NCBI GenBank assembly: GCA_031310005.1
Contig: CM062382.1
Coordinates: forward strand, 1,798,001-1,862,000
Direction of reading: 5' to 3'
Source of the DNA: Dactylellina haptotyla
Lineage: Eukaryota; Ascomycota; Orbiliomycetes; Orbiliales; Orbiliaceae
Length of the DNA: 64,000 nt
Shown: in pieces, positions 1 through 12,742 of the stretch
Layout: every line of letters begins with the position of its first letter
Position numbering within the stretch: position 1 is the stretch's first letter
The notes under the pieces: generated by a model
What the model was told of the DNA's origin: nothing
The model's database searches: none
Seen by the model: only the letters and a program-made list of their open reading frames with translations
Translations under genes and position numbers: made by a program

Positions 1-729
1 CCCTCCTCGGGGGAAAGAGAGTGGCAAGGAGAGAGAGAGAGATAGAGGACTGGAACTCGAGAGGAGAATGAGGAAGCCCTTGCTTCGTAATACACACCTA
101 TCGTCAGCTGTATACCAGCGTGAGGCCGTGGGGTGTTGTCGGGATCGGATACGGGTCCCTTCAGCCATGGGATATCGAATCAGGATCGTGAAGAAGCTAG
201 TTCGGGATGTAGTCTCCATCTGGTAGCGCTTGGGCGTGCAGAACGGGTGGTACACCTACTTCATGTAGATGAACTACTTTAGCTCTCAAGTCGGGTTGGT
301 ATGCCTGTTCCTTGAGATCGGTCTCCTGGCTCCGTGGAGGGCTTTCGTCATTAAATTTATTATTATTTTTTTGTTAAAAAAAAAAAAAAAAAAAAAAAGA
401 TTGGATGCAAGCTTGTCGCTTGCTAGTAAGTTTTTATCGCTCCCCTAGGTCCTTCGGATAGGCAGATCCAGGATACGGAGTTGATAGAATATTTAGACAG
501 GGTGATTATCAATAGTGGTGGTGGTTAGGTTTATAATTCGGCATCGAGTTCCATATTTTGAGAGTGATATTTCGAATATTCCACCCATGATATAGCTATA
601 CTTATGAGAAGCATACAAACACTGTCACCAAGTATTTGAGATGTCAAGTAAAATCCGAATATTCACAACTGAAACCTAATGAACGCGGGAGGAGGCTAAG
701 GGGAGGGAAGGGAGAAAGGAAAAAGGAAA

Positions 730-766
730 GAAGGAAAGAAAGAAAGAAAGAAAGAAAGAAAGAAAA
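730..766. repeat. GAAA tetranucleotide microsatellite
   Basis: About eight tandem GAAA units lie in non-coding DNA. Both strands stay open across it, giving Lys/Glu-rich or Phe/Ser-rich frames that should not be read as genes. Confidence 0.85.
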
Positions 767-2568
767 AGCCCTGGTATCTTTGGGCAAACATGCGGCTTCA
801 TCGAGACAGGACACACGAGGACAGGGACACAGACGCATCGAGGGCGACGGGTTGATAACGTTGATGTTGATGATGGCCGGCATATATTTCGAGGAGGAAG
901 ATCGTGGCCTAAAAGAAGAAAAAGGCCCCTTTGTCTGCGGGAGCGTCTTGAGAAAGACCCTTCCTGTTTTGTGGGTTTGCGATGCGGTTTCTTCGTTTCT
1001 TTTTCCTATGAATCCTTTGTTTGTCGTGTGTCCCGTAGCGCGTATGCGGTTTTGTAGCTGCTACTTATCGATACGGGGTGGATAGTTACAGACGGACACA
1101 TACCCACTTACATTGATGAAACGGTTGTCGCACCTCGGCTGAAAATATACAACGGAATGAAAGAGAATGCGAATTGAAAAATGAATACCAAAGTAGATGC
1201 CCTACTGATAAGACGGGAGGAAATCACTACTGTAAGCTGTCGTTCTGGCTGCCGCCGCCCTCATATTCGTAAGTAATAGCTAGCGTTGCACTGCTGACCG
1301 AGAACCTGTGGTGCTGCTGTGCATGTCGTGATTCTGGTTGGGCATCGGTGGGATGGATGTGGATGCGTTTGGATGTGCGGTTCAGGGCGGGTTCGAGTGC
1401 TCCTTCCTTTTGGGCATTGTCCCCGTTGCAGGCCGGGGCAGCTCGGCCTCGCTGTCTCTGTTCAGGCGGGCTGGTGCAGCGCCGGGCGGTGAGCCTTTCC
1501 GTTTCGTTGGTGCTGGTTGCGTTGCCGGTTAGACTGGTACCAAAAGCTGGGACGGGCACCGCGCGGGACTTGGCTGGGACTGGCTGGGACTGGCGGGCGG
1601 GCTGGGGCTGCTTGCTCTCACGGCTGCCCTCTCTTCAGGCTCCACCGGAAGAGAGGAGGAGGGAGAGAGGCGAGCACAGAACGCAGAGAGAGCGGCCGGG
1701 AGAAGGGGGCAGCGAGACAAGGAAGACCCCCCCAGAAAAAAAAGAGGAAGAAGAAGAGAGAGAAAAAGAGCAGCCCAGCCCTTTTCTTTTATCTCGCGAA
1801 TCCTCTTCCTCCTGCCTGCTGCTCGGCTTGCTCGAACATCTGAGGAACTAAAGGAACCAGAAAACCCAAATTAATTAATTCTCCTGTCCCTCCTCCTCCT
1901 GCTCCTTCTCTTTCTTCTTATACATATTTCCTTTCGATCTGAGAGCCTGCGTGCGTGCATGGTCCTTCGAAGATATACATACGTTGCATATATATACATA
2001 CATATATATCTATACATACGACCGATCTCTGAATACTCTCTGGTAACTACTCACTTGCCCAAACCCCCCTTATCTATCTATCTACCTACACACACGCACG
2101 CACACCCGCTGCATCCTTCCACATATCTCCCGTCCGCCGTCCTCAATCGTTGGAACGTAAACATCATTCAAAAGAGTCAAAGGGGCGGACCAAGCGAGCA
2201 AACCGAATGAAATGAAATAAACCCTCACAGAAAAAAAAGTACATCCGTCCATATTGCTGTTCATAAAGGGAAAGAAAGAGAAACAAAAAAAAAAAAAAAA
2301 AAAAGAAAAGGAAACAGAATATTCTCTTAGGGAAACATTCAAAATATCCTATCCTTGTTCTTGTCCGTACGCGAGATACGTCGAACAAGTACAAACCCCC
2401 TACCCCAGACTCGGTCATTTCCTCTTCTCCTCCTCCTCTGCCTCTTCCTCCCTGTTTCTCTTCCTGTCTTGCTTCCATCTCATCTCTCGCTCCCGACCCC
2501 TTTCGCCTTCGCCGTACTATTCTTCCCTCACCCTTTCCGCAGACGGTATACACCTATCCACGCAGGCG

Positions 2569-2593
2569 TATATATATATATATATATATATAT
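2569..2593. repeat. TA dinucleotide microsatellite
   Basis: About twelve TA units lie roughly 300 bases upstream of the Ras start codon, inside a pyrimidine-rich presumed promoter or leader. Confidence 0.85.
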
Positions 2594-2880
2594 CCTTTGT
2601 AAACATTGTCAAATCCTATCCCCTCCCTCTCCTTCGCCCCTTCGTGCCTCGTAGTCTCGTTTGCCGCCGGCTCCGACCTCGCTCCCTTGATATCAAACCC
2701 ATCTACACCCGTCCTCGCATGAACCCATCACATCCTTTCGCACAGCCGTTCATTCATATTTCTCTTTTTACAACAAAAATAGGCTAACGGATAACCGTCT
2801 ACAAGAATCACCATCTTCCATAAACGCATCTTTCCGAACCGACCAAACTTCCCCTCAAAAAGATTAAAATCTAGCATCCA

Positions 2881-4054
2881 ATGGTGAGCAAAAAAAACAA
2901 AGCCTCTAAAGTTTTTTAAAATGAAAAAAAAATAAAAAATTCCCCGCACATGCAACATGCGAAACTGGGACCCCGAAACCCGTGATCCCGTTCGCGAACC
3001 CTATCGACCCACCATCGCGATGCACGACAACTCCCTCCCAACAGGTGAAAAGACACGGCTAGAAGATGTCGCCTGTACCGGTTGATTTCCGGCTTCGCGT
3101 TTTCTCGTCTTTCCGACTTCTCTCCCGACCGGAAATCCGCATCGATCGAATATGAAAAAAAAGAGGGCGGCACTCAGCTAATAACGTTCATTTTTGTGAT
3201 AGGCTGGCGGATCCACGTTCCTTCGGGAGTATAAGCTTGTCGTGGTCGGCGGCGGTGGTGTCGGTAAATCCTGCCTTACCATCCAGTTGATCCAGTCGCA
3301 TTTCGTCGACGAGTACGATCCTACCATCGAAGGTCAGTTGCAACCTCCCCAAAACATGTCTTGTTTTACTTCCTTGATCGCGCACCTTATAGACTCGTAG
3401 TGTGTAGTTGGCAGAGTTTATAAGGGGTTTATTGTATTTTACCTAACCTTCGTAAACAAGAGAATTGCAGACTAACAATCATAAAATAAAAAACAAACCA
3501 CAGACTCTTATCGAAAACAATGCGTTATCGATGACGAAGTAGCACTGCTCGATGTTTTGGATACAGCTGGTCAAGAGGAATACTCGGCTATGCGTGAACA
3601 GTACATGAGAACAGGCGAGGGTTTCCTCCTTGTTTACTCTATCACTTCCAGAACATCCTTTGAAGAAATCGTTCAGTTCCAACAGCAGATCCTGAGAGTG
3701 AAGGATAAGGACTACTTCCCATTAGTTGTCGTCGGAAACAAGTGCGATTTGGAGACTGATCGTCAAGTTTCCACTCAAGGTAAATCTACCTGCTAATAAC
3801 TATTTGTTTATATCTCGAATACCTCGCTAACAAAATCTGCAACAGAGGGCCGAAGTCTGGCTGATTCTTTTGGATGCCCGTTCCTGGAAACCTCTGCCAA
3901 AGCCCGTATCAACGTCGACGAATCTTTCTATGAACTTGTCCGCGAAATTAGACGGTATAATAAGAACCCAGATGGCGTGCCGGATAAGAAGGAAGACGAC
4001 CCTATGAACGGGCCCGGAAAGCCGGATGGCGGCTGCAAATGCGTTTTGCTCTAA
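2881..4054 (+). CDS. ras1: Ras-type small GTPase
   Basis: Ras GTPase, a membrane-anchored switch acting on growth and cAMP/MAPK signalling in fungi (family knowledge). Exons: 2881-2883, 3203-3332, 3504-3779, 3846-4054; 205 codons plus stop. Exon 1 is only the ATG, followed directly by GTGAGC; exon 2 resumes with GCT GGC GGA, so the protein begins [17 protein letters not shown]. Seen: P-loop GGGGVGKS, effector loop YDPTIE, switch [13 protein letters not shown], specificity loops NKCD and ETSAK, and a terminal CKCVLL. CVLL is a CaaX box and the Cys two residues upstream of it is a likely palmitoylation site. Length is normal for fungal Ras. The leucine at the X position is unusual for Ras (see findings). 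Its 3' end faces the RhoGDI gene. Identification is near certain; the one-codon first exon is inferred from splice signals and the family N-terminus. Confidence 0.95.
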
Positions 4055-5351
4055 ACGATATGCAAATTTTGTACGGATGCGATTCTAACGATTTAATACT
4101 TCTTTCTTTTTTCGTTTCCTTCTTCCTCCCCGTATTCTCGCATTACCATACATAACTTCTTTTTATATTATAATCCTTCAGCCATTCGTCGCGTGAGCGC
4201 ATCATTCCTTCAACGTATCGTGTCTAGAACAAGTTGTGTGGCCTCTTCCCGTTCCAACCTGCCTTCATTATAACCCTCATGTTATTACTATCTCCCCCCC
4301 TCCTACACTAAAGAATGTATATCGATGTATCTCGCTTGTGGTTCCTATGAATGTTTCCCCTCAATTACGTTTTGCTACCATCTCCGTTGGGCTTTTGGAT
4401 CTCAGCTATCGTTTGTCTGCTGCTGCTGTGTTTTTGTTACCCGCTAAAATATCTCTCCATTTATCTTCCTGCTTCGTCTACATAGCTACTATTATTCCAC
4501 CGTCAGCCACAGTATACTTGTTATTCCAGCCTCTCAACCTTCATAATCCTCTTCCATTACATTCATGTTAGCCACCAGCTCCTTACCACTGTGAAACTTC
4601 CACCACCCCACTCTACTGTTCCTATTTCCAACCTCCTCTTCCTTTTAGATACGGAATCACGAGTTTACGGTCTTAGTAAAAACCGACCGACCTTTTCCAA
4701 GTGGGATCCTTAATATGATTTATGAGTACAATACAGTAATAGTAGTCTCGCAACCTGGCGGGTATCCTGTTCCGGTTTACACCGTGTAAACTCTTGTCCC
4801 GCCATAGCTCACTGGAGGCGGTGGGGTGGTTCTAATCGATTGCTCGGTTTGCCGAAGTGGTTTAGTCTTGAAATAGTCAAGATTTAACCTTTAGTTCGAT
4901 TTTTCATTTCTGTTGTACCTGGCTCTATCTAATACATCGTGGCTTGGGTTCATCCCCTTCCGCCCTTTCATACGCCAAGGTAGTTTATATCTGGAAGCAT
5001 TGCTAACTAGATGAAAACATGACACAATTGTCCCAGGATACCGCGTTGAGTTTTGACCGATCGCCTTTTGCAACCCGACACTGCAACGTCGAGGACACAA
5101 TATTGTTATCTGGCTTTGATCATTCAATGTTGGCGTTACTTACGCTGCCCGGTATGAAATGGTGCTAACATATTGGCTTAAAGTTTGATTTTTCCTGGCT
5201 ACGTGCAATTTTACAACACCCAGGGATTGATATTCCAATACGGAGTATAGCAGGATCCATAGTATTCATTCGCTTTTCATACAAAACTAATTTCATGCTT
5301 AAGGGGCCGTTCCGCAATATAGGTTGTTGAAGCCAAGTTATGAGGAAATGT
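4055..5351. other. Convergent 3' region between the Ras and RhoGDI genes
   Basis: No gene is seen. The stretch is AT- and pyrimidine-rich with several short T runs and should contain the 3' UTRs and polyadenylation sites of both convergent genes. The small open frames inside are not supported. Confidence 0.6.
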
Positions 5352-6512
5352 TTACGACCAGTCCTTCGCGATTTTGATCCCCCAGTTGAAGGCCAGGTGT
5401 TTATGGTTATCATCGTCGATGAACGCGGATGTGGCGTCATAAGTACCGCGTACTTTGTAGGGAATGGTGAAGTTAGTTAAAATTTATCTCTCCGGATTAT
5501 TCGGATAGAACTTACAAAGCATCCCGGATGGTGCAGTCTCTAGGGGCACTTGAGGAACACCCAGGAGTGTTAGCATTAAACTAGCAAAGAGAGGGAAAGC
5601 TTTAATTTGAACATGCGGCATTGCTTACATTTTTTCGAATAGGTGGGATTGGTCGCCGTATTTGGGCCGTACGAGCCCATCATTTCCTCTGATTTGTCCA
5701 CTTTGATGCCTTTTCTTTTAACTACCTGGACGTATCTGAGGCCCGTGATGATTTGGTTCTCAACAACGAATGTGATTTCGATCTGGTATTCTGTGCCTTC
5801 TTTAACGACGAATGGATGCGTCCCGAGTGTTTCAAGAGCGTTGGGCTTTGTGAGGTCGATTTCGAGAGGTTCCCGACCCTCGACTAATAAAGAGAGCTTC
5901 TTGATAGTGACCTTTTTGGACAAATTTGCGAATTAGAGTTAGAAAATAGTCACACGGACATATCGACTCCTATTGAGGAGGGGCCCCAATATGCAGTAGA
6001 GCCAAGATGTGATACATACAATTGCGGGGTCACTTGATGCTGCAGCACCATCTCCAAGACCCAAGGATGCCTTCCATTTGTTGAGAGATTCATCGTTGGC
6101 GTCTGCGCTCGTTTCCAGGGCGATTTGATTGTTAGCGTGGCTCCATAAAGACATGTCTCTTGGAGGGCGGGAAATGGAAAGGCTCCGTACCGAGTTTCTG
6201 ATATTCGGCCAGGGACTTCTTCTCTCCGACTTTATAGCTACATGAAGCAGAAAAAAAAGAACTGTTAGAGCCTGTGCTCACTGAACAGGTGAAATTATGC
6301 GTTGCCGATAGCCACGAGCCCGACCAGGGTTGGATTCTGATGCTGTTAAATGCCCAGGAGTCTAGCAACCAGCCAGACCCTCCAAAATGCGTAGAATGGT
6401 ATATCTTGGAAGGGGTTTGTGTGCAGGCTGGCTGGCTGGGAGGTGAGAGGGACTGGAGAACAGCTTACCCCTCAGTCGCGGTGGCAGTAAGATCGTCGTC
6501 GTGATCAGCCAT
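5352..6512 (-). CDS. RDI1: Rho GDP-dissociation inhibitor
   Basis: RhoGDI extracts prenylated, GDP-bound Rho/Cdc42 proteins from membranes and keeps them soluble. Exons in coding order: 6469-6512, 6191-6237, 6020-6102, 5629-5911, 5516-5548, 5352-5452; 196 residues, normal for the family. Seen in order: acidic start MADHDDDLTATATEG, the N-terminal arm GEKKSLAEYQKL and ANDESLNKWKASLGLG that clamps the GTPase, the immunoglobulin-like fold with LRYVQVVKRKGIKVDK and MMGSYGPN, then APSGML, and the terminal strand FIDDDNHKHLAFNWGIKIAK before a final DWS. Five introns interrupt a small protein; one exon is only 33 nt. The 3' end faces the Ras gene, and its promoter carries a GATTGAAC tandem repeat. 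All exon phases close, so the model is strong. Confidence 0.95.
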
Positions 6513-7243
6513 GGTTCGAAGCGGGGGGACTTGAGATCGAGAAGGGGATTCTTCCTGTGCCCGCGGTTAGCATATAATCCTCAAGGGGCGGACGAAGCAG
6601 ACGACGGAGCTGGTGATGGCATACTTTCGGGAGCGGTGCGGATTTGGGGACGGGTCGATTGAACGATTGAACGATTGAACGATTGAACGATCGAGCGGAT
6701 GGAGAGGGTAGCTAGCCTACGTGCACCAGCTTAAGTACCTTGGGCAATAGCCCAGGCGAGCTGGGGCACTCAGCAAAACGGCCTAGCCCGGGTTGTTGGC
6801 GAGCTGAGGGGGAAAGTGGGCCCCGCCGCTGGTTGGACCAGCCAGATTCTACGCACCCCCAGCACCATTTGCTCAAGTTAGTACTTGCAAGCACCCGCCC
6901 AAGCCTGATTCAGACCTGCAAAGTGAAGTTGCGTTTTGTGCCTCCCAGTTTCAAGCTACGAGGAAATGGACATGTGCATGTTTGTGCGTAGAATCGTGGT
7001 ATCCGTGCGTGCTGTAGGGGCAGAGTTGAAACCGTCACAGGTGCGTAACCGTGATTTACAATTCTCGTCCGCAGGTGGGCCGGCGGTCTGCACAATCACT
7101 CGCAGAGATCAAAGGCTTCTTCTATATTAGATTATTCTCGACGGCTACTCTAAATTGGGGTTTGAAGAGTCACCAGGGCTTCCCGGTCGTATATAAAAAA
7201 GATATACATGCGCCGAATTCATAAGCGGCTTGCTACTCCGCAT
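6513..7243. other. RhoGDI promoter / epimerase 3' region
   Basis: This lies between two minus-strand genes. It should hold the RhoGDI promoter (near 6513) and the epimerase 3' UTR (near 7243). Apart from the GATTGAAC repeat, no gene or RNA is recognised. Confidence 0.55.
6657..6692. repeat. GATTGAAC 8-bp tandem repeat
   Basis: Four GATTGAAC units in direct tandem, followed by a degenerate fifth (GATCGAGC), about 145 bases upstream of the RhoGDI start codon. It is either a short minisatellite or an array of binding sites; the sequence alone does not decide. Confidence 0.85.
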
Positions 7244-8564
<1,321 letters not shown>

Positions 8565-9158
8565 GTTGTAAGAAAGAGATATATATATTTGTGTTTTGGT
8601 GTGATATTAAGCTAGCCGTGTGGTGGGGAGGGAGCCAAGTTTTCGACCCCGCGATGACCACTCCGTGCAGTGGTTCAAAACGTTTGCAGCGTTCGTTACG
8701 CAAACTGCGAGCTTAAGTAGTGTGTGAAGGCTAGTAATTGAGCCGAAGGGTTTTTAGATAGATAGCTACACCTTGAAGTACTTAAATAATAAAAAAGGGA
8801 GCCTTTCCGCTCAATGCGAGAGCTAGGTTTTCTCCGCCCCCTTTCCTGTCCTCTGCAAGTACTTCTTTTGTATTTAATTAGGTGGCCGCAGCAAAGTAGT
8901 CAGGGGAAAAACAAATGCTCCGAGGTCATTCAAACAAGCCATGGTAGCTTATGCTACCATGCTGTTGTCCCGCTAGCGACGGATGGAGCGAAGAACTCCC
9001 AAACTTCCTGGGCCGGTTGGGTCCATGTTGACCAAAAATGCATCTGCTAAATTTGGTGTCTAGGGCACTGCACAGTTGAGTGAGTTTGGGGGCAGAGGTT
9101 TGAAACAGAATCAATTCAGGTTCATATTGAACATATTCAGAATGACAGATGCCTTGGT
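8565..9158. other. Epimerase promoter / SEN34 3' region
   Basis: No gene is recognised. The part near 8565 is the presumed epimerase promoter, with a short AT stretch near 8580-8590. The part near 9158 is the presumed SEN34 3' UTR. Confidence 0.5.
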
Positions 9159-10331
9159 TTAACCAAAGCCACCCCACTCTATACAAAACACCCTTACACC
9201 GTATGTTTCTACTTCGGCATCTTTCTCTTTCCTACTTGATTTAACGTTTGCTTTTATTTCAGTGCCCCCCATCATCCAGGCTTTTTTCACTCCTGTACCT
9301 AATCTGCCTCCACCCACAAGGTCCAACATTGAAAGCTGCTCATCCCATTCAAGGGCTCTCACGAGAAAATGCGAATGAAATCTCAGCGGATCACCTGGAT
9401 ATGCCAGAAATTGGCAACCGAACCGAAGACCGGGAGATAGGAAATATCCTGATGCCTGCAAATGCTTGTATACTTCATATTTTGCGGACTCCGGGTTTGG
9501 TATATGACTTGATTGGTCCGAAATTCTGAGGGGACGCCCGGCTATTTCGGAAGATGGCATGGGAATTATAAATTGGCGATTGCCGCTATCGTCAAGGGTT
9601 TGGCGTTTTTCGGAAGCGGAGCTATCGCCTTGTCTTGGTCTCTCTATCTCATCACCAGATCCCGAGAACAATGTGTCTGTATCGGTAATGGGCTCTCCCT
9701 CAGTTACCTTGGGTGGTTTCGTTTTCCACTTTCCAGAGGCTTTTGCATTCTCGATTGCTAGTTCTTTTCGTTTCTTTGATTCTTCACGGTTTACAAGTGC
9801 TAGTTTATCTTGTTCTTGCAGCTTAACGGTCACTATACTCGTCTTGTCGACTTTACTCAATGTCTGAACGGCATTACTGTGGGCGGGAGAATCGTCAACG
9901 ATTATCGCAACTCCTTCAGAGGTTGTTAGAACCAAATCTTAAGTCGATAATCATGTTCTGTGACTCACTGTTATCAATCAAGAGTCGAGCTTCTTCTTCC
10001 ATCAATTCAAGCGGTAAGCCGTTGAAAACATTTTGCTGTTGGGCTTGGGGGAGAGTTCCAAATAAGGTTCCGCACATATGCCATGTGGACCTTAGATAAA
10101 CAACCGCTATTTTCACGGTTCGTATCAAAAACGGCGATATGTATCAGCACCACTACCAGGGACAATAAACACCGATGATTTGAGAATAGGCAACGTATAT
10201 AGGATCTGTGCATGCATATAGCGGCAAAAACATACGTGAGAGTGTTAGTAATTACCATTCACATCATAGATGAGGTAGCGCCCTCCCACGTAGTTGATGT
10301 GGAGACATGACTGTGTGCTTTCACTGGCCAT
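9159..10331 (-). CDS. SEN34: tRNA-splicing endonuclease catalytic subunit Sen34
   Basis: Sen34 is the catalytic subunit that cuts the 3' splice site of intron-containing pre-tRNAs within the Sen2/Sen15/Sen34/Sen54 complex (family knowledge). Exons in coding order: 10256-10331, 9969-10106, 9159-9913; 322 residues. N-terminal part: GGRYLIYDVN, then GTLFGTLPQAQQQNVFNGLP typical of Sen34. The middle is charged and low-complexity. The C-terminal nuclease domain has the Tyr/His/Lys triad: Tyr in FLAYPGDPLRFHSH, His in the same stretch, and Lys in GTGVKKAW; the protein ends with WGGFG. The start is the ATG before ASESTQSC; splice phases close exactly. Product assignment is firm; the exact 3' splice site of intron 2 is the least certain point. 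Confidence 0.92.
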
Positions 10332-11350
10332 CGTGCGGTTAGATGGAATAGGGGTTTCACCTAAGCTTGTTATGAAGGTTAGCTGGATATCCCAAGTCTT
10401 TAACGATTTGACAGCGGTGGCATGTGGATATGTGGGATCATTCGATACCGGTTTCTCGTCAGTACTTTGGAAATTTCAATCATATATTTCCAAAGCGTCA
10501 GGGGATTGACAGATTGATAGATTGAAAAAGAGGTGAAATAATCATTTCCCGGGCAGGTGAAGGAATTGGTTTAGCTAGTGAACTCACCTATGAAGCTGGC
10601 CATGAGGACTAATGTTTCTGCGACAATAGTAGTCTCTGATTGAGTTGCGATGTTAAAGGATGTTGAAGTCTCCTGTCTCGTTGCCAGGAAGTCTCCTATT
10701 GTGTGTGTGTGTGTGTAATTTGTAGTCATAATGAGAAGAAAAGCAGGAGTGTTTGTAAAAAAAAAAAAAAAAAAGGTGTTTCGTTTGTGGGTGTTTAAAT
10801 AACAAAATAAAAATCAAACACCATAATAAACAGGACCCTGGCTCCTCGGTTGGCGCCTTGCCTTCCTGGACCTAACAGAAGGTGGTTTCGTCAGTGTCTT
10901 TCTACTGGGCTTCTCAAAGAGGCCAAAGGTGGTAGTGGCCGCAGATTTGGAAATGGCGACGCGGGACAAACCGTCGTAGACACAACATAGTTGGCCCATA
11001 TCATGCATTCTTTCGCGGAAGTTGTAATTCCGACCTGACTGTAAGATTGATTGACGCGACGCCCACTCTCTCTCTTCTTCTGCTCGTCGTCAAGGTTGCC
11101 AATTTCCACCGGCCGCCTGGGCCATGTGCTCATGATCAAGATATGTCTCCGGGAACTGCAGAGATCGTGATAATTGGCGGCCAAGAATGGAGGATTGTTC
11201 TACCAGGACCAGTAAGCTAGCCTACGTTAGCCTACGTTGGCCTTCATTTGAATGAATTACGAGGTATCGTATTTGAACATTGCTCTTGGTTTTCAATGCA
11301 GGTCCCCAATCCTAATATTCGCCATTCCAACTATTAAAATGCAGATGAGA
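10332..11350. other. Unassigned interval between SEN34 and the HIBADH gene
   Basis: About 1 kb without a recognised gene. It contains the SEN34 promoter, a GT microsatellite near 10701-10716, an A run near 10759-10775 and a partial repeat of AGCCTACGTT near 11216-11240. A minus-strand open frame at 10891-11184 (97 codons) and another at 10814-11008 might be parts of one small gene, but neither resembles a known family and I do not call them. Confidence 0.5.
10701..10716. repeat. GT dinucleotide microsatellite
   Basis: Eight GT units in non-coding DNA, followed about 45 bases later by a run of A. Confidence 0.8.
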
Positions 11351-12742
11351 TTATTTCTCCACTATTTGCAAATATTTATACACAACGGAGAAATCCTTTC
11401 CCTTGCAATCAGCATGCACTTCCGCATCGTCATATAGTTTACGGGCAGAGTCAGCTAATATCAGCTTGGCGTCTGCGAGCTCAGCTGCTGCAATTGCCAG
11501 TTTGAGATCTTTTGCCATCAAGCTAACTCCGAATCCACCACTGTATTCTCGTCCAGCAGGCGCGCCCTCAATAACCCCCGGGACGGGATTGTTAACTTCA
11601 CTTGGCCAGCATCTACCTGTAGAACAGTTTATCAGACTGGCGAGTTTTTTGGCATCTAATCCAAGCCTTATGCCAAAATTCATCGCTTCCGCAGTAGCCA
11701 GATTGTTGATAGCTAAGAGATAGTTATTTGCAAGCTTGCCTACGATCCCAGTGCCGGGTTCGCCCATGTGAATCACCCTCTTCCCCATCTTTTCTAAGAC
11801 GGGTTGTGCCCGCAGTGCAGCTGGACCTGAAGCCCCAAGCATAAAAGTCAGAGTACCTGCAGAAGCACCAACTACTCCCCCAGAAACAGGCGCGTCAACG
11901 AAGTCGTGGCCTAGGGCTCGGATCGAGGATCCTACTTCAAGCGAAGTTTTCACATCAATTGTTGAACAATCAATGTACAGGCGGTCGCTATAGTTTTTTA
12001 GCTTTGTCTTTGTGAATTCTTCATAGACCGTCTTGACATGTTTGGGCTGGGGAAGCATCGTGATCACCGTATCCTTTGAGGTATTATCAAATTAGCGAAA
12101 CCTATTATTGTACCCACAGTTCATTCAAAGGTAAGGTGTAAAAGTTCTCGCGATGTAACATCAGAGGATTGGCTATTGTGTTAAATTGTGAAATCACATG
12201 GGGTCCCGCGCTGGGGCCCTGACTTAGAATTCATAATTGAAAAAGGAAAATACGTTTTCATCATTTTATGCATATTTATATCGCGCGAATTGTAGCGGAA
12301 GACATAGGGGTAGAAATCGACTCACTGAGACATGTGCTACGTCTTGGACGCTCTGAGCGACAGTTACACTCGCACCACCCGAACCGGCGAGACTATTTGC
12401 CTCCTCCACGAACCGGCTGGTAGCGGGCTCATTGATATCGTATATTATCAGCGAATCTGTATCAGGTATCTTTGCCCGGAGGTTCTTCGCCATTGGGTAG
12501 CCTGTAATTCAAACATATAGTTAGTCATTTCGCCTTTTGCATCTTTTGACTAACCCTTCCTGTAAGGTAATGTATTCACGGAAATAAATTAATTGAGTCT
12601 TACCCATTTGCCCAAGGCCGATAAAGCCCCATTTCACCTGAGTTGCAGGCGATGCTGAGAAATATCGAACGGGACTCCATTGCATGTTACGAATAAGGGG
12701 TTGGCGGGTACCCCGGATTGTGGGGAAGATAAAACCAGACAT
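11351..12742 (-). CDS. 3-hydroxyisobutyrate dehydrogenase, mitochondrial
   Basis: Oxidises 3-hydroxyisobutyrate to methylmalonate semialdehyde in valine breakdown, using NAD+, in the mitochondrial matrix. Exons in coding order: 12604-12742, 12326-12501, 11351-12073; 345 residues. The first ~35 residues are rich in Arg, Ser and hydrophobics without acidic residues (for example RGTRQPLIRNMQWSPVRYF), as expected of a matrix presequence. Then come the Rossmann motif GFIGLGQMGYPMAKNL (intron 1 splits it), DTVITMLPQP, the signature DCSTIDV, the substrate loop DAPVSGGVVGASAGTL, the catalytic Lys in GKLANNYLLA, and the C-terminal lobe GGFGVSLMAKDL. Length matches the family. The related beta-hydroxyacid dehydrogenase YkwC-type is an alternative, but presequence plus signature favour the valine enzyme. 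Confidence 0.93.

Larger units (their letters stand above)
1..2880. other. Gene-free upstream region of the Ras gene
   Basis: No convincing coding sequence is seen on either strand. Open frames here are short, of low complexity and resemble no family I know. The stretch holds a 20-odd-base A run near 380, a GAAA microsatellite near 730-766, pyrimidine-rich tracts around 1880-1920 and 2400-2520, and a TA microsatellite near 2569-2593. Pyrimidine tracts just upstream of a start are common in ascomycete promoters, so the right half is probably the promoter and 5' leader of the Ras gene (inference). Confidence 0.6.

Noticed and set aside
1348-1851. 167-codon plus-strand frame near the left end
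   Set aside because: Low-complexity Arg/Glu/Pro sequence over purine tracts, no conserved motif, and competing frames on both strands.
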